DNA of 64,000 bases from Streptomyces seoulensis (GTDB lineage Bacteria > Actinomycetota > Actinomycetes > Streptomycetales > Streptomycetaceae): positions 4,005,001 to 4,069,000 of the forward strand of contig NZ_AP025667.1 in the NCBI RefSeq assembly GCF_022846655.1, given 5' to 3'. The notes under the pieces were generated by a model. That model did not search any database. It was not told where the DNA came from and was given only the letters and a program-made list of their open reading frames with translations. Positions 1 to 8,781 of this stretch are shown piece by piece (position 1 is the stretch's first letter; each line of letters begins with the position of its first letter). The position numbers and the translations under genes are program-made.

Positions 1-869
1 AGCAGGCCGATGATTTCGGTGAAGATCCGAATGCGGGTGCGCCGGTGGCCCTCGTCGAACCAGCGGTCGAAGACACGGGCCAGCCATTCCCCGTAGGGCG
101 CGCCGTCGACGGTGGCCGGGCCCTTGCCGGGCGGCGGCGCGGCCCAGTTGGCGTGCGGCAGGAGCAGGTCGAGGGCGGGGGGACGGAACTCCATCAGGGA
201 GTCGTAGACGTCCTCGGGGTCGAGGTCGAGGTCGATGGTGCACAGGATGCCCGCGTACGCCTCGGGGCTGCGGGCGAGGTGGGCGAGGCCACGGGTGGCC
301 GCGTCCCAGGCGGGGCGACCGGCGTGGTCGACGCGGCGCTTGTTGTGCTCGGGGCGCCCGCCGTCGAGGCTGACGCCGACCCGGACGCCGGCCGCCGCCA
401 ACTGCCGCACGGCATCGGCGGTGAGCAGGGTGCCGTTGGTCTGGACGCTGACCCGCACCGCGCAGTCCGCTCCCGCGGCCGCTCGTACGGCGGTGCGCAC
501 CGCGTCGACCTGGGCGAGCGCCGTACGGGGGCCGCCGAGAAGGGGCTCACCGCCGTGCAGCTCGACCCGGATCTCACGCAGGCCGTGGGCGCGTACGTGC
601 TCGCCGATCCGGGCGGCGCTGCGCTCCAGCACGGGCTGGGCGACCCGGGCGGGTCTGCCGCGCCAGGTGTCGTCGGCGGCGTTGTAGACGTAGCAGTAGT
701 GGCAGAGGAGGTTGCAGCGGCTGTTCAGTTTCAGGACGAACTGGTGGAACGGGACCGGTCCGGTTCCGGCCGCGCGCAGGGCGGGCACGTCCAGCAGCCG
801 GTGCGGCCATGGGGCCGTCGCGTGCGCGTCCGCCGTGTCCGCCGCTCCCCCGTCCGGACCCTGGTTCAC
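1..869 (-). CDS. Radical SAM/SPASM peptide maturase, FxsB-like (partial, C-terminus outside window)
   Basis: Residues 52-59 hold the CxxxCxxC cluster-binding motif (CNLLCHYC), preceded by the typical FHQFVLKLNSR strand; a GGEPLL motif follows around residue 110 and an SVQTNGTLL strand around 150. These mark a radical SAM TIM barrel of the kind that builds three-residue cyclophanes on RiPP precursors. About 289 residues are visible; the SPASM region lies beyond base 1. The GTG start at 869 lies 1 nt after the stop of the precursor gene, so the two are translationally coupled. The first in-frame ATG is deep inside the barrel, which supports the GTG. The family call (FxsB type rather than another SPASM maturase) is inference from the neighbour and motif spacing. 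Confidence 0.85.
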   Translation of the reverse strand, partial: MNQGPDGGAADTADAHATAPWPHRLLDVPALRAAGTGPVPFHQFVLKLNSRCNLLCHYCYVYNAADDTWRGRPARVAQPVLERSAARIGEHVRAHGLREIRVELHGGEPLLGGPRTALAQVDAVRTAVRAAAGADCAVRVSVQTNGTLLTADAVRQLAAAGVRVGVSLDGGRPEHNKRRVDHAGRPAWDAATRGLAHLARSPEAYAGILCTIDLDLDPEDVYDSLMEFRPPALDLLLPHANWAAPPPGKGPATVDGAPYGEWLARVFDRWFDEGHRRTRIRIFTEIIGL

Positions 870-870
870 C

Positions 871-1074
871 TCAGGGACTGTCCTCGTAGTAGGCGATCGG
901 CCGTCCCACGGTGTGCTTCTCCCGCTCCAGCAGTTCGCGCAGCACTTCGGTCAGCACCGGATGGCCGGGGTCGCGTGGCGGACGGTGCGGGGCGCCGCCC
1001 GGCGCGGGGCCGAGCCGGAAGGCGCGGCCGGGGCCGCCGGCCACGAAGTGGTCGTCCAGCCGGGGATTCGACAC
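871..1074 (-). CDS. RiPP precursor peptide with YxDxx C-terminus (FxsA-like leader)
   Basis: A 67-residue peptide begins with GTG at 1074 behind a strong GGAGGG site 6 nt upstream and ends 1 nt before the radical SAM gene. The leader carries HPVLTEVLRELLERE (residues 39-53), resembling the HPVL helix of FxsA-type precursors. The C-terminus is AYYEDSP: Tyr sits at position -5 and Asp at -3, the same register as Phe and Ser in FxSxx-COOH substrates. I infer that the neighbouring enzyme joins Tyr63 to the beta carbon of Asp65, giving a Tyr-Glu-Asp cyclophane; Tyr62 is an alternative donor. No transporter or protease is visible in the window. Confidence 0.75.
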   Translation of the reverse strand: MSNPRLDDHFVAGGPGRAFRLGPAPGGAPHRPPRDPGHPVLTEVLRELLEREKHTVGRPIAYYEDSP

Positions 1075-1298
1075 TGTGCTCCCTCCGCGTTCGGCCACTG
1101 CGGGCGTGGCTGTGCCCGGTCGCGTCGCGCGCGACGGGCAACGGGGCCAATCGTAGAGGCAGCCGGGTGCCCGCGAGTCGCCAACGGCCCTTCCGCCCCA
1201 GGCGGGTCGGACGGATGAGCGAACGGAGCGCGGGCGTCCGGCGCCCGCGCCGGCGCGTGCCCGTGGGGTCACGCGCGGGCGCGGGCCGGGCGCCGGGG

Positions 1299-1721
1299 CT
1301 ACGCCCCTTCGCGCAGCGTCGTCTCCAGCGCCGCCAGTCCCTCGGCGTAGATGCCGTGGAACAGGGCGACGGCCTCCTCCTCGGTGGCGCCGGCCGGGGT
1401 GAAGGTGCCGGACCACTCGACGCGGGCGGTACCGGCGTCGGGGAGGTCGCGCACGGTCAGGGTGGAGAGGTAACCGGTGACCGGGAAGGGCGCCTTCAGG
1501 ATGGCGTAGGTGTAGCTGCGGGCCTCCTCGTCGAAGGCGATCAGGCGCTCGACGATGACCTCGCCCTCGGCGTTGGTGAGGGTGCGGACTCGGCCGCCCT
1601 CGCCGAGGGTGCTGCCGGGGATGTAGGGGAGCCAGTCGGGCAGCGAGCCGAAGCCGCCGATGAGCTGCCAGACGTGCTCCGCGGTGTGGGGGACGTCGAT
1701 GTACGTGCTCGTGCTTGCCAT
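1299..1721 (-). CDS. SRPBCC (START-like) family protein
   Basis: This 140-residue protein starts at ATG 1721 behind GAGGAAG. It opens with STYIDVPHTAEHVWQLIGGF, the first strand and helix of the Bet v1/polyketide-cyclase fold, and continues with WLPYIPGS and a C-terminal helix typical of SRPBCC proteins of the MxaD-like group. Such proteins bind small hydrophobic ligands; no catalytic residue can be assigned. It lies 22 nt downstream of the aldo/keto reductase, so both are probably one transcript controlled by the divergent LysR regulator at 2901. Confidence 0.8.
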   Translation of the reverse strand: MASTSTYIDVPHTAEHVWQLIGGFGSLPDWLPYIPGSTLGEGGRVRTLTNAEGEVIVERLIAFDEEARSYTYAILKAPFPVTGYLSTLTVRDLPDAGTARVEWSGTFTPAGATEEEAVALFHGIYAEGLAALETTLREGA

Positions 1722-1743
1722 GGTGTCTTCCTCGGGGGTCGGG

Positions 1744-2754
1744 TCAGGCGGTGGGGACGGGAGCGGCGGCGGAGATCAGGTCCTCCGCGCGCAGGTCCGC
1801 CCAGAAGGCGGCCGGGACGTTCTCGTGCAGGGCGGCCACGTCCTCGGCGATGCGGCTGGGGCGCGTCGCGCCGGGGACGACGGCGGCGGTGGCGGGGTGG
1901 GCCAGGGCGAACTGGAGTGCCGCCGCCTTGACGGAGACGCCGTGGCGCTCGGCCAGGGCCTTGATCCGGTCGACCTTGTCGAGGATCGCCTGCGGGGCCT
2001 CCTGGTACTCGAAGTGCTGTCCGCCGGCCAGTACGCCGGAGCTGTAGGGGCCGCCGACGACCATGTCGACGCCCTGCTCGGCGGCGGCCGGGAGCAGCCG
2101 CTGGAGGGCGCGGTCGTGGTCGAGCAGGGTGTAGCGGCCGGCGAGGAGGAACGCGTCGGGGCGGGGCTCGTCCAGGTCGAGGGTCAGCTCGATGGGCTCG
2201 ACCTTGTTGACGCCGAGGCCCCAGGCCTTGATGACACCCTCGTCACGCAGCTTCTGCAGGACGCGGAAGGCGCCGGTGCGGGCGGTCTCGTAGCGGGCGA
2301 GCCACTGGTCGCCGTGGAAGTCCTGGGCGATGTCGTGGACCCAGACGATGTCCAGCCGGTCGGTGCCCAGTCGCTTCAGGCTGTCCTCGATGGAGCGCAG
2401 GGTGGCGTCGGCGGTGTAGTCGTCGGTCATCCGGTTGGGACGGCCGTGCTCGAAGAGGCCGCCCTTCTCGCCCAGCTCGCGGGCGGCCGGGTCCTCGATG
2501 TCGTCGTGGATGACGCGGCCGACCTTGGTGCTCAGCACGTAGTCGTCGCGCGGGCGGCCGGCGAGCGCCTCGCCGAGACGGATCTCCGACAGGCCGGCGC
2601 CGTAGAAGGGGGCGGTGTCGAAGTAGCGGATGCCCTGGTCCCAGGCGGCGGCGACGGTCGCGGCGGCCTCTTCCTCGGGGATGGCGCGGAACATGTTGCC
2701 GAGCGGGGCGGTGCCGAAGCCCAGGGGACCGGGGAGGAGCGACTTGATACCCAT
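1744..2754 (-). CDS. Aldo/keto reductase
   Basis: A 336-residue NAD(P)H-dependent oxidoreductase with a full TIM-barrel length. The catalytic tetrad is visible: Asp and Tyr in YFDTAPFYG, Lys in LSTKVGR, His in DIVWVHD. The opening LGFGTAPLG is typical of the L-fucose/pyridoxal dehydrogenase-like branch, so the substrate may be a sugar or aldehyde; this is not settled by sequence. ATG 2754 follows AAGGA. The probable promoter is TTGGAC (2857-2862) with an 18-nt spacer and TAACCT (2833-2838), whose -35 lies inside the palindrome at 2856-2876. Confidence 0.88.
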   Translation of the reverse strand: MGIKSLLPGPLGFGTAPLGNMFRAIPEEEAAATVAAAWDQGIRYFDTAPFYGAGLSEIRLGEALAGRPRDDYVLSTKVGRVIHDDIEDPAARELGEKGGLFEHGRPNRMTDDYTADATLRSIEDSLKRLGTDRLDIVWVHDIAQDFHGDQWLARYETARTGAFRVLQKLRDEGVIKAWGLGVNKVEPIELTLDLDEPRPDAFLLAGRYTLLDHDRALQRLLPAAAEQGVDMVVGGPYSSGVLAGGQHFEYQEAPQAILDKVDRIKALAERHGVSVKAAALQFALAHPATAAVVPGATRPSRIAEDVAALHENVPAAFWADLRAEDLISAAAPVPTA

Positions 2755-2855
2755 GTGAGCGTGATCCTTGTCTTTCGAGGCTTTTGCTGGCTTTCCCAGC
2801 TTTTGGCGGGGTCCGCCGTTCTTGCTCTCTCGAGGTTAGGATCGAACGTTGAGAC

Positions 2856-2876
2856 TGTCCAAGACTTGCTTGGACA
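2856..2876. promoter_or_regulatory. Perfect palindrome, likely LysR operator
   Basis: TGTCCAAG (2856-2863) and CTTGGACA (2869-2876) are exact inverted repeats separated by ACTTG. The site lies between the divergent reductase and LysR genes and covers the -35 element of the reductase promoter, so it could serve both autoregulation and control of the reductase/SRPBCC operon. The regulator assignment is inferred from position. Confidence 0.6.
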
Positions 2877-2900
2877 TACTTGAGTCCCTGGAGGTCTTAG

Positions 2901-3815
2901 ATGCTGGATCTGCGCCAGCTCCGCTATTTCGTGGTCGTCGCGGAGGAGGAACACGTGGGCCGCGCCGCCGAACGCCTGCTCATCTCGCAGTCGCCGCTCA
3001 GCCGCCAGATCGCCCAGTTGGAGAAGAACCTCGGGCTGACCCTGTTCGAGCGCAGCCAGCAGCGTATCCGGCTCACCGCGGACGGGCGCGTGTTCCTCTC
3101 CGAGGCCAAGGCGCTGCTGCGGCACGCCGACCGGCTGGAGAACCTGGGCCGCAGGCTCGGGCGGGGCGAGGAGGGCGGGCTGTGCATCGGGTACACGGTC
3201 GACGCCATGCACACCGGGGTGCTGCCGCGCGCGCTGCGGGAACTGCACGACGAACGGCCGGGCATCCACGTGGCCCTCTACAACTTCACCGCCGCCGAGC
3301 AACTGGAGGGTCTGCGCCAGCGGAGCCTCGACATCGCCCTGGTCCCGGAACCGCCCGCCGAGGACGACCCGGATCTGCGGGCCGCGCTGCTGATGGACGA
3401 CCCCCTGCTGCTCGCGGTGCCGACCGGGCATCCGCTCGCCGGTTCGGCCGAGGTCGACCCGGCCGCCCTGGAGGGGCAGCCGTGGATCGCGGTGGAGAAC
3501 AGCCGACGCCCGGCCTGGCGGGACGAGTTCATCGCGGCGTGCGCGGCCGCCGGGTTCACCCCGGACATCCGGCTGGAGGCGTCCGAGCCGCTGACCGCGC
3601 TCGGGCTCGTCGCCTCCGGGCTCGGGGTGGCGCTGATCCAGCGGAGCATGCTGCGCGGTCCGGTGGCCGGGGTGACGGTGCGCGAACTGCCCTGGCTGGA
3701 CATGTCCGTCCGGCTGTGGGCGGCCTGGCACGAGATCGATCTGCGGCCCGTGGTGGCATCGTTCCGCGCCACCGTGCTCGGCACCCGCGACCCGGCCGCC
3801 GACAGGACGGACTGA
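2901..3815 (+). CDS. LysR family transcriptional regulator
   Basis: A 304-residue protein of standard LysR length. Residues 1-60 form the winged helix (LDLRQLRYFVVVAEEEHVGR, then SQSPLSRQIAQLEKNLGLTL), and the remainder is the two-lobe periplasmic-binding-like effector domain. ATG 2901 is preceded by GGAGG at 2890. It is divergent from the aldo/keto reductase and SRPBCC pair, the usual arrangement for a LysR regulator and its target. The effector is unknown. Confidence 0.92.
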   Translation: MLDLRQLRYFVVVAEEEHVGRAAERLLISQSPLSRQIAQLEKNLGLTLFERSQQRIRLTADGRVFLSEAKALLRHADRLENLGRRLGRGEEGGLCIGYTVDAMHTGVLPRALRELHDERPGIHVALYNFTAAEQLEGLRQRSLDIALVPEPPAEDDPDLRAALLMDDPLLLAVPTGHPLAGSAEVDPAALEGQPWIAVENSRRPAWRDEFIAACAAAGFTPDIRLEASEPLTALGLVASGLGVALIQRSMLRGPVAGVTVRELPWLDMSVRLWAAWHEIDLRPVVASFRATVLGTRDPAADRTD

Positions 3816-3821
3816 CCCGGC

Positions 3822-5006
3822 TCAGTACCGCAGCAGCGCCGCCACGCCCCCGGCCTCGGCGAGCGTGCCGTCGGGTACGAACAGGATCTGGGAGTCGGCG
3901 TCGATGGCCCGGTCGACCAACTGCTCGATGATGTCGGTGGCCACCCCCATGGTGTGGGGCGGCGGTTCGACGTCCGGCTTGGGGTCGGGCAGCGTCACCG
4001 GCTCGGGCACCTCGACCAGCTCCAGCACCCGGCCGTCCTCGGTGATCCGGCCGGCGAGGTCGAGCCCCTCCTCCACGATGAGCCGCGCCACCCGCTTGTC
4101 CGCGACGGCCGTCCAGACCTCCAGCGGGCCGCCCGCGTACTTGCCCAGCCCGCGCGCCTCGCCGAGTTCGTCTACGGCCTCCGCGACCTGCTTCTCCCGG
4201 AACTCGGCGAGCAGCGGCTCCAGCCGCTTCATCAGGTCCTTGGCCCGGTCCTTGTCCATCCCGGTCAGCGGCAGGGTGCCCGCGATCATGTTGCCGTGCG
4301 TGGTGACGGCCTTGAACGCCGAGAGGATCTTGTCACCGCCGATGACGAACAGCGGCAGATCACCCTCGTGCTCGTCGACCGCGTCACCCAGGCGCTTGTC
4401 GACCATGCGCAGATACTGCTCGACCCGCGCCTTGTGACCCTCGTACGGCGCGGAGTGCGGGATCGCGCCGGGCAGCGCGTCCTCCGGCGACGGGATCTCC
4501 GGCGCGCACGGGAAGCCGTGGTGCTCCACCTCGTCCAGGCGCTTCACCGAGCCGTGGTAGAGGCGGCACATCTCCTGGTCGAGGACGAGCACGAGGAACG
4601 GCCGGGACCGCTGCTCGGCGGCCTCCAGATACCGCGTCAGGAACTGGTCGGCGAACTCCACGCGCGGACGCACGGGCGCGAGGGAGGTCATCTGCCAGAC
4701 CTGGACCGGCTCGTCGGCGGCCACGTAGACCACCATGGCGTCGTCGGGGTGGAAGGGGTCGGCCACCTGCTCGATCACCGAGGTGTCCAGCATGTGGTCC
4801 CGCAGTTCCAGCCGGGTCTCCCGCGTGACGTCCGGGTCCTCCGCCAGCCGGCGCCTGGCCTCGGTGACGAGGTCACGCAGCAGGATGCGGTCCTTCTCGC
4901 TGAAGGGGAAGTCCGGATCGGTCGGCATCACCAGAGTGATGGCGGGGTACGGCCTCTGCTCGCTCAGAGCGGCACGGATCTCAGGAGTCAGCTCAGAGGT
5001 ATGCAC
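3822..5006 (-). CDS. Bacterial eRF1-like (baeRF) family protein
   Basis: With a GTG start at 5006 the protein has 394 residues and begins LTPEIRAALSEQRPYPAITL, the usual opening of actinobacterial baeRF proteins; an open frame extends further upstream to 5180 but that stretch has no family resemblance. The middle contains a FLVLVLDQEMCRLYHG strand and VIGGDKILSAF, typical of the archaeal eRF1-like fold proposed for ribosome-rescue or release functions in bacteria. No Shine-Dalgarno is obvious before the GTG, so the start is uncertain by some residues. Function in vivo is not established. Confidence 0.7.
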   Translation of the reverse strand: MHTSELTPEIRAALSEQRPYPAITLVMPTDPDFPFSEKDRILLRDLVTEARRRLAEDPDVTRETRLELRDHMLDTSVIEQVADPFHPDDAMVVYVAADEPVQVWQMTSLAPVRPRVEFADQFLTRYLEAAEQRSRPFLVLVLDQEMCRLYHGSVKRLDEVEHHGFPCAPEIPSPEDALPGAIPHSAPYEGHKARVEQYLRMVDKRLGDAVDEHEGDLPLFVIGGDKILSAFKAVTTHGNMIAGTLPLTGMDKDRAKDLMKRLEPLLAEFREKQVAEAVDELGEARGLGKYAGGPLEVWTAVADKRVARLIVEEGLDLAGRITEDGRVLELVEVPEPVTLPDPKPDVEPPPHTMGVATDIIEQLVDRAIDADSQILFVPDGTLAEAGGVAALLRY

Positions 5007-5191
5007 CAAGTCAGCGTCGCATCGCACCCCCGCCCCCGCACCTCGAAACGGGGCCCGGCCCGGTCGCCCGGATGGCGGAGCGGACATACCATGAACCGTG
5101 ACGAAACGGGCGCCGTCGTACGCCGGTGACCGGATCTCCCAGGACACATCTCCCTGGACACGCAGACCTGATGCGAGCAAGGAGTCGAGTC

Positions 5192-5365
5192 ATGCGTAAG
5201 AACTCTCCGGTGAAGGGACATCACGGCCTGGGCGCGCGGGGGCAGGGCAAGCAGCTCTACTACCACACGCAGATCCCCGAGGCAGCCGCCCGCCAGGCGA
5301 AGGACCAGCCGCACAATCAGCGTCAGCAGCAGGAGCGCAAGCAGCCCAACGGCCGCTGGACCTGA
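5192..5365 (+). CDS. Small basic conserved-looking protein
   Basis: A 57-residue protein rich in Gln, Lys and Arg starts at ATG 5192 behind a strong AAGGAG site (5179-5184). It begins MRKNSPVKGHHGLGARGQGK and ends in a polar QQQERKQPNGRW tail, with no hydrophobic segment, so it is probably cytosolic and poorly structured. It stands alone, divergent from the eRF1-like gene and convergent with the histidine kinase. I do not recognise a function. The ribosome site and codon usage support it as a real gene. Confidence 0.65.
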   Translation: MRKNSPVKGHHGLGARGQGKQLYYHTQIPEAAARQAKDQPHNQRQQQERKQPNGRWT

Positions 5366-5368
5366 CGC

Positions 5369-6565
5369 TCACCCCTGGCGCGAGCCGGGGCGGAACTTGG
5401 GGACCCGTACGGTGATCTTCGTGCCGGCGCCCACGCCGGTCTCGATGACCAGACCGTACGGGTCCCCGTACACCTGGCGCAGCCTGCGGTCGACGTTGCT
5501 CAGCCCGATGCCGGTGTCCGGTCCGGCGGAGCCGCGCAGCAGGGCGCGCAGCCGGTCCGGTTCCATGCCGACGCCGTTGTCCTCGATGACGACGCGGGCC
5601 TCGGTGCCCTCGTCCTCCGCGATGATCGTGATGCGGCCGCGCTCCGCGGACTCCTCCAGACCGTGTTTGAGCGCGTTCTCCACGAGCGGTTGCAGGCACA
5701 GGAACGGCAGGGTCACGGGCAGCACCTCGGGCGCGATGCGCAGGGTGACCGCGAGGCGGCGCCCGAAGCGGGCCCGGGCGAGTTCGAGGTACTGCTCGAT
5801 GGAGCGCAACTCCTCGGCCAGCGTGGTGAAGTCGCCGCCCCGACGGAACGAGTAGCGGGTGAAGTCCGCGAATTCCAGCAGGAGTTCACGCGCCCGCTCC
5901 GGGTCGGTGCGCACGAACGAGGCGATGCTCGCTAGCGAGTTGTAGATGAAGTGGGGGGAGATCTGGGCGCGCAGGGCGCGGATCTCGGCCTCGATCACGC
6001 TGGAGCGGGCCCGGTCCAGGTCGACCAGTTCGAGCTGGACGGAGACCCAGCGGGCGACCTCCTCGGCGGCCCGGAGCAGCACGCCGGACCCTCCGTCGCC
6101 GAAGACGGCGAGCACCCCGGTGACCCTCCCGTCCACGGTGAGCGGGGCGAGCACCCCTTGCCGTACGGGGCAGTCGGCGTGCCCGCAGGCCAGTTCGACG
6201 CTCTGGGTGCGGCCGCCGCGCACCACGGCGGGCAGCCGTTCGGCGATCTGGGCGCGGTGATGGTCGCCCGCGCCGTCCCAGGCGAGGACGGAACTCTCGT
6301 CGGTGAGGGCGAGCGCGCCGGTGCCGAGCAGCGGCCGCAGCCGCCGCGCCGCCTTGCGGGCGGTGTCCGGGTTGAGGCCCGCGCGCAGCGGCGGCGCGGC
6401 GAGCGAGGCGGTGTGCAGGGTGTGGAACGTGGCCTGTTCGACGGGGGTGCCGGGTCCCGCCGGGTTCTCCTGCTGCCGGCGGACGGCGACATGGCCGAGC
6501 CCGGCACCGAGCACGAACAGCGCGAGCCCGGCGACGGCCAGCAGCAGCACCCCGAGCACGCTCAA
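5369..6565 (-). CDS. LytS-type sensor histidine kinase
   Basis: A 398-residue membrane kinase. One N-terminal segment (residues 3-27) anchors it; a GAF-like region follows (about 60-185, including CGHADCPVRQGVLAPL); then comes the His_kinase domain with the phosphoacceptor in ISPHFIYNSL near residue 205 and an ATPase domain with VENALKHGL, DNGVGM and GIGLSNVDRRL. This architecture pairs with LytTR regulators, and one is encoded at 8782-9618 in the same direction. The symporter and DUF485 genes lie between them, so the system probably senses a carboxylate and controls its uptake. Confidence 0.9.
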   Translation of the reverse strand: MSVLGVLLLAVAGLALFVLGAGLGHVAVRRQQENPAGPGTPVEQATFHTLHTASLAAPPLRAGLNPDTARKAARRLRPLLGTGALALTDESSVLAWDGAGDHHRAQIAERLPAVVRGGRTQSVELACGHADCPVRQGVLAPLTVDGRVTGVLAVFGDGGSGVLLRAAEEVARWVSVQLELVDLDRARSSVIEAEIRALRAQISPHFIYNSLASIASFVRTDPERARELLLEFADFTRYSFRRGGDFTTLAEELRSIEQYLELARARFGRRLAVTLRIAPEVLPVTLPFLCLQPLVENALKHGLEESAERGRITIIAEDEGTEARVVIEDNGVGMEPDRLRALLRGSAGPDTGIGLSNVDRRLRQVYGDPYGLVIETGVGAGTKITVRVPKFRPGSRQG

Positions 6566-6614
6566 CTCTCGCTCCTTCTCCGACCAGGTCTTCTCACGGG
6601 CCGCTCAGGTCCGT

Positions 6615-8318
6615 TCACGGCCGCCGCTCCGGAAGGTGCAGCCGGGCCATGGTGGCCGCGGTTCCCGGTGGGACGCGGCGACGGGTGGCGAGCGAGACCA
6701 GCACCATCGCGGCGAAGCCGACCGGCACCGACCAGACGGCGGGCCAGGCCAGCAGGGTGTGCGTCCAGCCGGACCGGGCGCCGCCCGCGATGGTCGCGGT
6801 GACGGCGGTGAACGCCGAGCCGCCGCCGAGGAGCAGCCCCGCGATCGCGCCGGGCGGGGTCAGCCCGCGCCACCAGATGCCGAGCACGAGCAGCGGGCAG
6901 AAGGAGGACGCGGACACGGCGAACGCCAGCCCGACCGCGTCCGCCACCGGCAGCCCGCCGACCACCGTCCCGGCGGCGGTCGGCACGGCGATGGCCGGTA
7001 TGACGGCGAGGCGGAAGTGCCGCAGGCCCAGCGCCGGGAGCACGTCCTGCGCGAGCACCCCGGCGACGGACATGGTGAGTCCGGACGCGGTGGAGAGGAA
7101 GGCCGCGCAGGCGCCGCCCGCGACCAGCGCGCCGAGCAGATCGCCGCCGACCCCGCCGATCAGGCGTTGCGGCAGGACGAGTACGGCGGCGTCGGTGTCG
7201 CCGGTGAGCAGCAGGTCGGGGGCGTACAGCCGGGCCAGGGAGCCGTACAGGGGCATCAGCAGGTAGAAGGCGCCGAGCAGGCCGAGCACGATCACGGTGG
7301 TGCGGCGGGCGGCGCGGCCGTCGGGGTTGGTGTAGAAGCGCACGACGACGTGGGGCAGGCCCATGGTGCCGAGGAAGGTGGCGAGGATCAGCCCGTAGGT
7401 GGCGTACAGCCCGTGTTCCCCGCGGCTCGGGGCGAGCGGCTCCGAGCGGTTCGACGCGGAACCCGTCGCCCGGTCGGGCAGCGGCACCGGGGCGCCGGAG
7501 GGGAAGCGGATCCCGGTGTGCGCGCCGATGCGGTGGCGGCCCTCGGTGAGGGTGAGGACGGCCTCGCGCAGCGGGTGTCCGTCGATGCTGCCGGTGGCGG
7601 TGACGGTCACGGATTCGCGCACGGTGACGGTGACCGGCCGGTCGACGCGGACCTCGGTGGCCCGGTGGAAGACGGGCCGTTCGTCCCAGGCGGGCAGCGG
7701 TGCGCGGTCGGAGTGCCAGGCGGCGAGCAGGAACACCACGGGCACCAGCAGGGCGGTGAGTTTCAGCCAGTACTGGAACGCCTGGACGAAGGTGATGCTG
7801 CGCATGCCCCCGGCGGCGACGGCGGCGGTCACCACGGCGGCGACGACCAGTCCGCCGAGCCAGCCGGGCGCGCCGGTGAGCAGCCTGAGGGTGAGCCCGG
7901 CCCCGCGCAACTGGGGCAGCAGATAGAGCCAGCCGACGCCGACCACGAGCACTCCGGCGATCCGGCGCACGGCCCGCGACTCCAGCCGGGCCTCGGCGAA
8001 GTCGGGCAGGGTGTAGGCGCCGGAGCGGCGCAGGGGAGCGGCGACGAAGGCCAGCAGGACGAGGAAGCCGGCGGTGTAGCCGATGGGGAACCAGAGCATG
8101 TCGACGCCCTGGGCGAGCAGGAGCCCGGCGATGCCGAGGAAGGAGGCGGCGGACAGGTACTCGCCGCTCACCGCGAAGGCGTTGAGGCGGGGGGCCACCG
8201 TGCGGGAGGCCACGTAGAAGTCGGAGGTGGTCCGGGAGACGCGCAGGCCGAGCGCGCCGACGAGCGCCGTGGCGAGCACGACGGCGGACACCCCGGCCAT
8301 TCCGTAGGTCTGGTTCAA
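6615..8318 (-). CDS. Sodium/solute symporter, cation-acetate (ActP-like) type
   Basis: A 567-residue multi-pass membrane protein. It has SRTTSDFYVASRTV followed by the SGEYLSAASFLGIAG segment that marks acetate-type SSS transporters, plus about 13 hydrophobic helices. A polar insert of roughly 110 residues (around 220-320) interrupts the helices, as in actinobacterial members. The TTG start at 8318 overlaps the stop of the DUF485 gene by 4 nt and gives the expected N-terminus MNQTYGMAGVSAVVLA; an ATG 18 nt later is the alternative. Substrate is probably acetate or another short monocarboxylate. Confidence 0.88.
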   Translation of the reverse strand: MNQTYGMAGVSAVVLATALVGALGLRVSRTTSDFYVASRTVAPRLNAFAVSGEYLSAASFLGIAGLLLAQGVDMLWFPIGYTAGFLVLLAFVAAPLRRSGAYTLPDFAEARLESRAVRRIAGVLVVGVGWLYLLPQLRGAGLTLRLLTGAPGWLGGLVVAAVVTAAVAAGGMRSITFVQAFQYWLKLTALLVPVVFLLAAWHSDRAPLPAWDERPVFHRATEVRVDRPVTVTVRESVTVTATGSIDGHPLREAVLTLTEGRHRIGAHTGIRFPSGAPVPLPDRATGSASNRSEPLAPSRGEHGLYATYGLILATFLGTMGLPHVVVRFYTNPDGRAARRTTVIVLGLLGAFYLLMPLYGSLARLYAPDLLLTGDTDAAVLVLPQRLIGGVGGDLLGALVAGGACAAFLSTASGLTMSVAGVLAQDVLPALGLRHFRLAVIPAIAVPTAAGTVVGGLPVADAVGLAFAVSASSFCPLLVLGIWWRGLTPPGAIAGLLLGGGSAFTAVTATIAGGARSGWTHTLLAWPAVWSVPVGFAAMVLVSLATRRRVPPGTAATMARLHLPERRP

Positions 8319-8653
8319 CGCCCTGTCACGTCGCCCTCGTTGCGCTCGGCGCGGCGGACGTACCAGGCGCCGGTGGCGAGCAGGACGGGGTACGGCACGA
8401 CGCCCAGCAGCAGCCACGCGGCGCCCTGGGCGGTGCCGCCGGACGGCAGGATCCGGAACAGCACGGGGAACAGTCCGAGGGGCAGGGCGAGCAGGGTGCA
8501 CGCGACGAGGCCGGCCCTCATCTGACGACGCATCAGATTTCGCACCGTGACGTCGTCGTGCCCGGCGTGGTCGGGGCGCACGGTGCGGGCGGGGCGGGCG
8601 GTGCCGGGGGCTCCGGTGACCACTTCCCGGCGCGGCGCGGGCTCCGCACCCAT
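8315..8653 (-). CDS. DUF485-type small membrane protein
   Basis: A 112-residue protein with two membrane segments (about residues 47-67 and 76-96) separated by a short loop, the layout of DUF485 proteins such as YjcH, which are coded next to acetate symporters. It overlaps the symporter gene by 4 nt and so is coupled to it. The N-terminal 40 residues are polar and lie in the cytosol. Its role in transport is not known; partnership with the symporter is inferred from the universal gene pairing. Confidence 0.8.
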   Translation of the reverse strand: MGAEPAPRREVVTGAPGTARPARTVRPDHAGHDDVTVRNLMRRQMRAGLVACTLLALPLGLFPVLFRILPSGGTAQGAAWLLLGVVPYPVLLATGAWYVRRAERNEGDVTGR

Positions 8654-8781
8654 GACGCACCCCCCGTGCCGCCGGTGATCACCTTGTTTGCGGCGAGTGT
8701 ACGCAGCGCCTCAGTGGCGGGACAGGGTCCTTGCGGGGTTCGGCACAGGGTCGCCACAGCGCGCGGCCGGGCCCCGGCGGC

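Noticed and set aside
45..1931. 628-codon plus-strand open frame
   Set aside because: It is a GC-rich antisense shadow of the radical SAM, precursor and SRPBCC genes; the minus strand carries recognised motifs and good ribosome sites.
5007..5180. N-terminal extension of the eRF1-like protein
   Set aside because: The extra 58 residues are Arg/Gly-rich and unlike family members, while similarity begins at GTG 5006.
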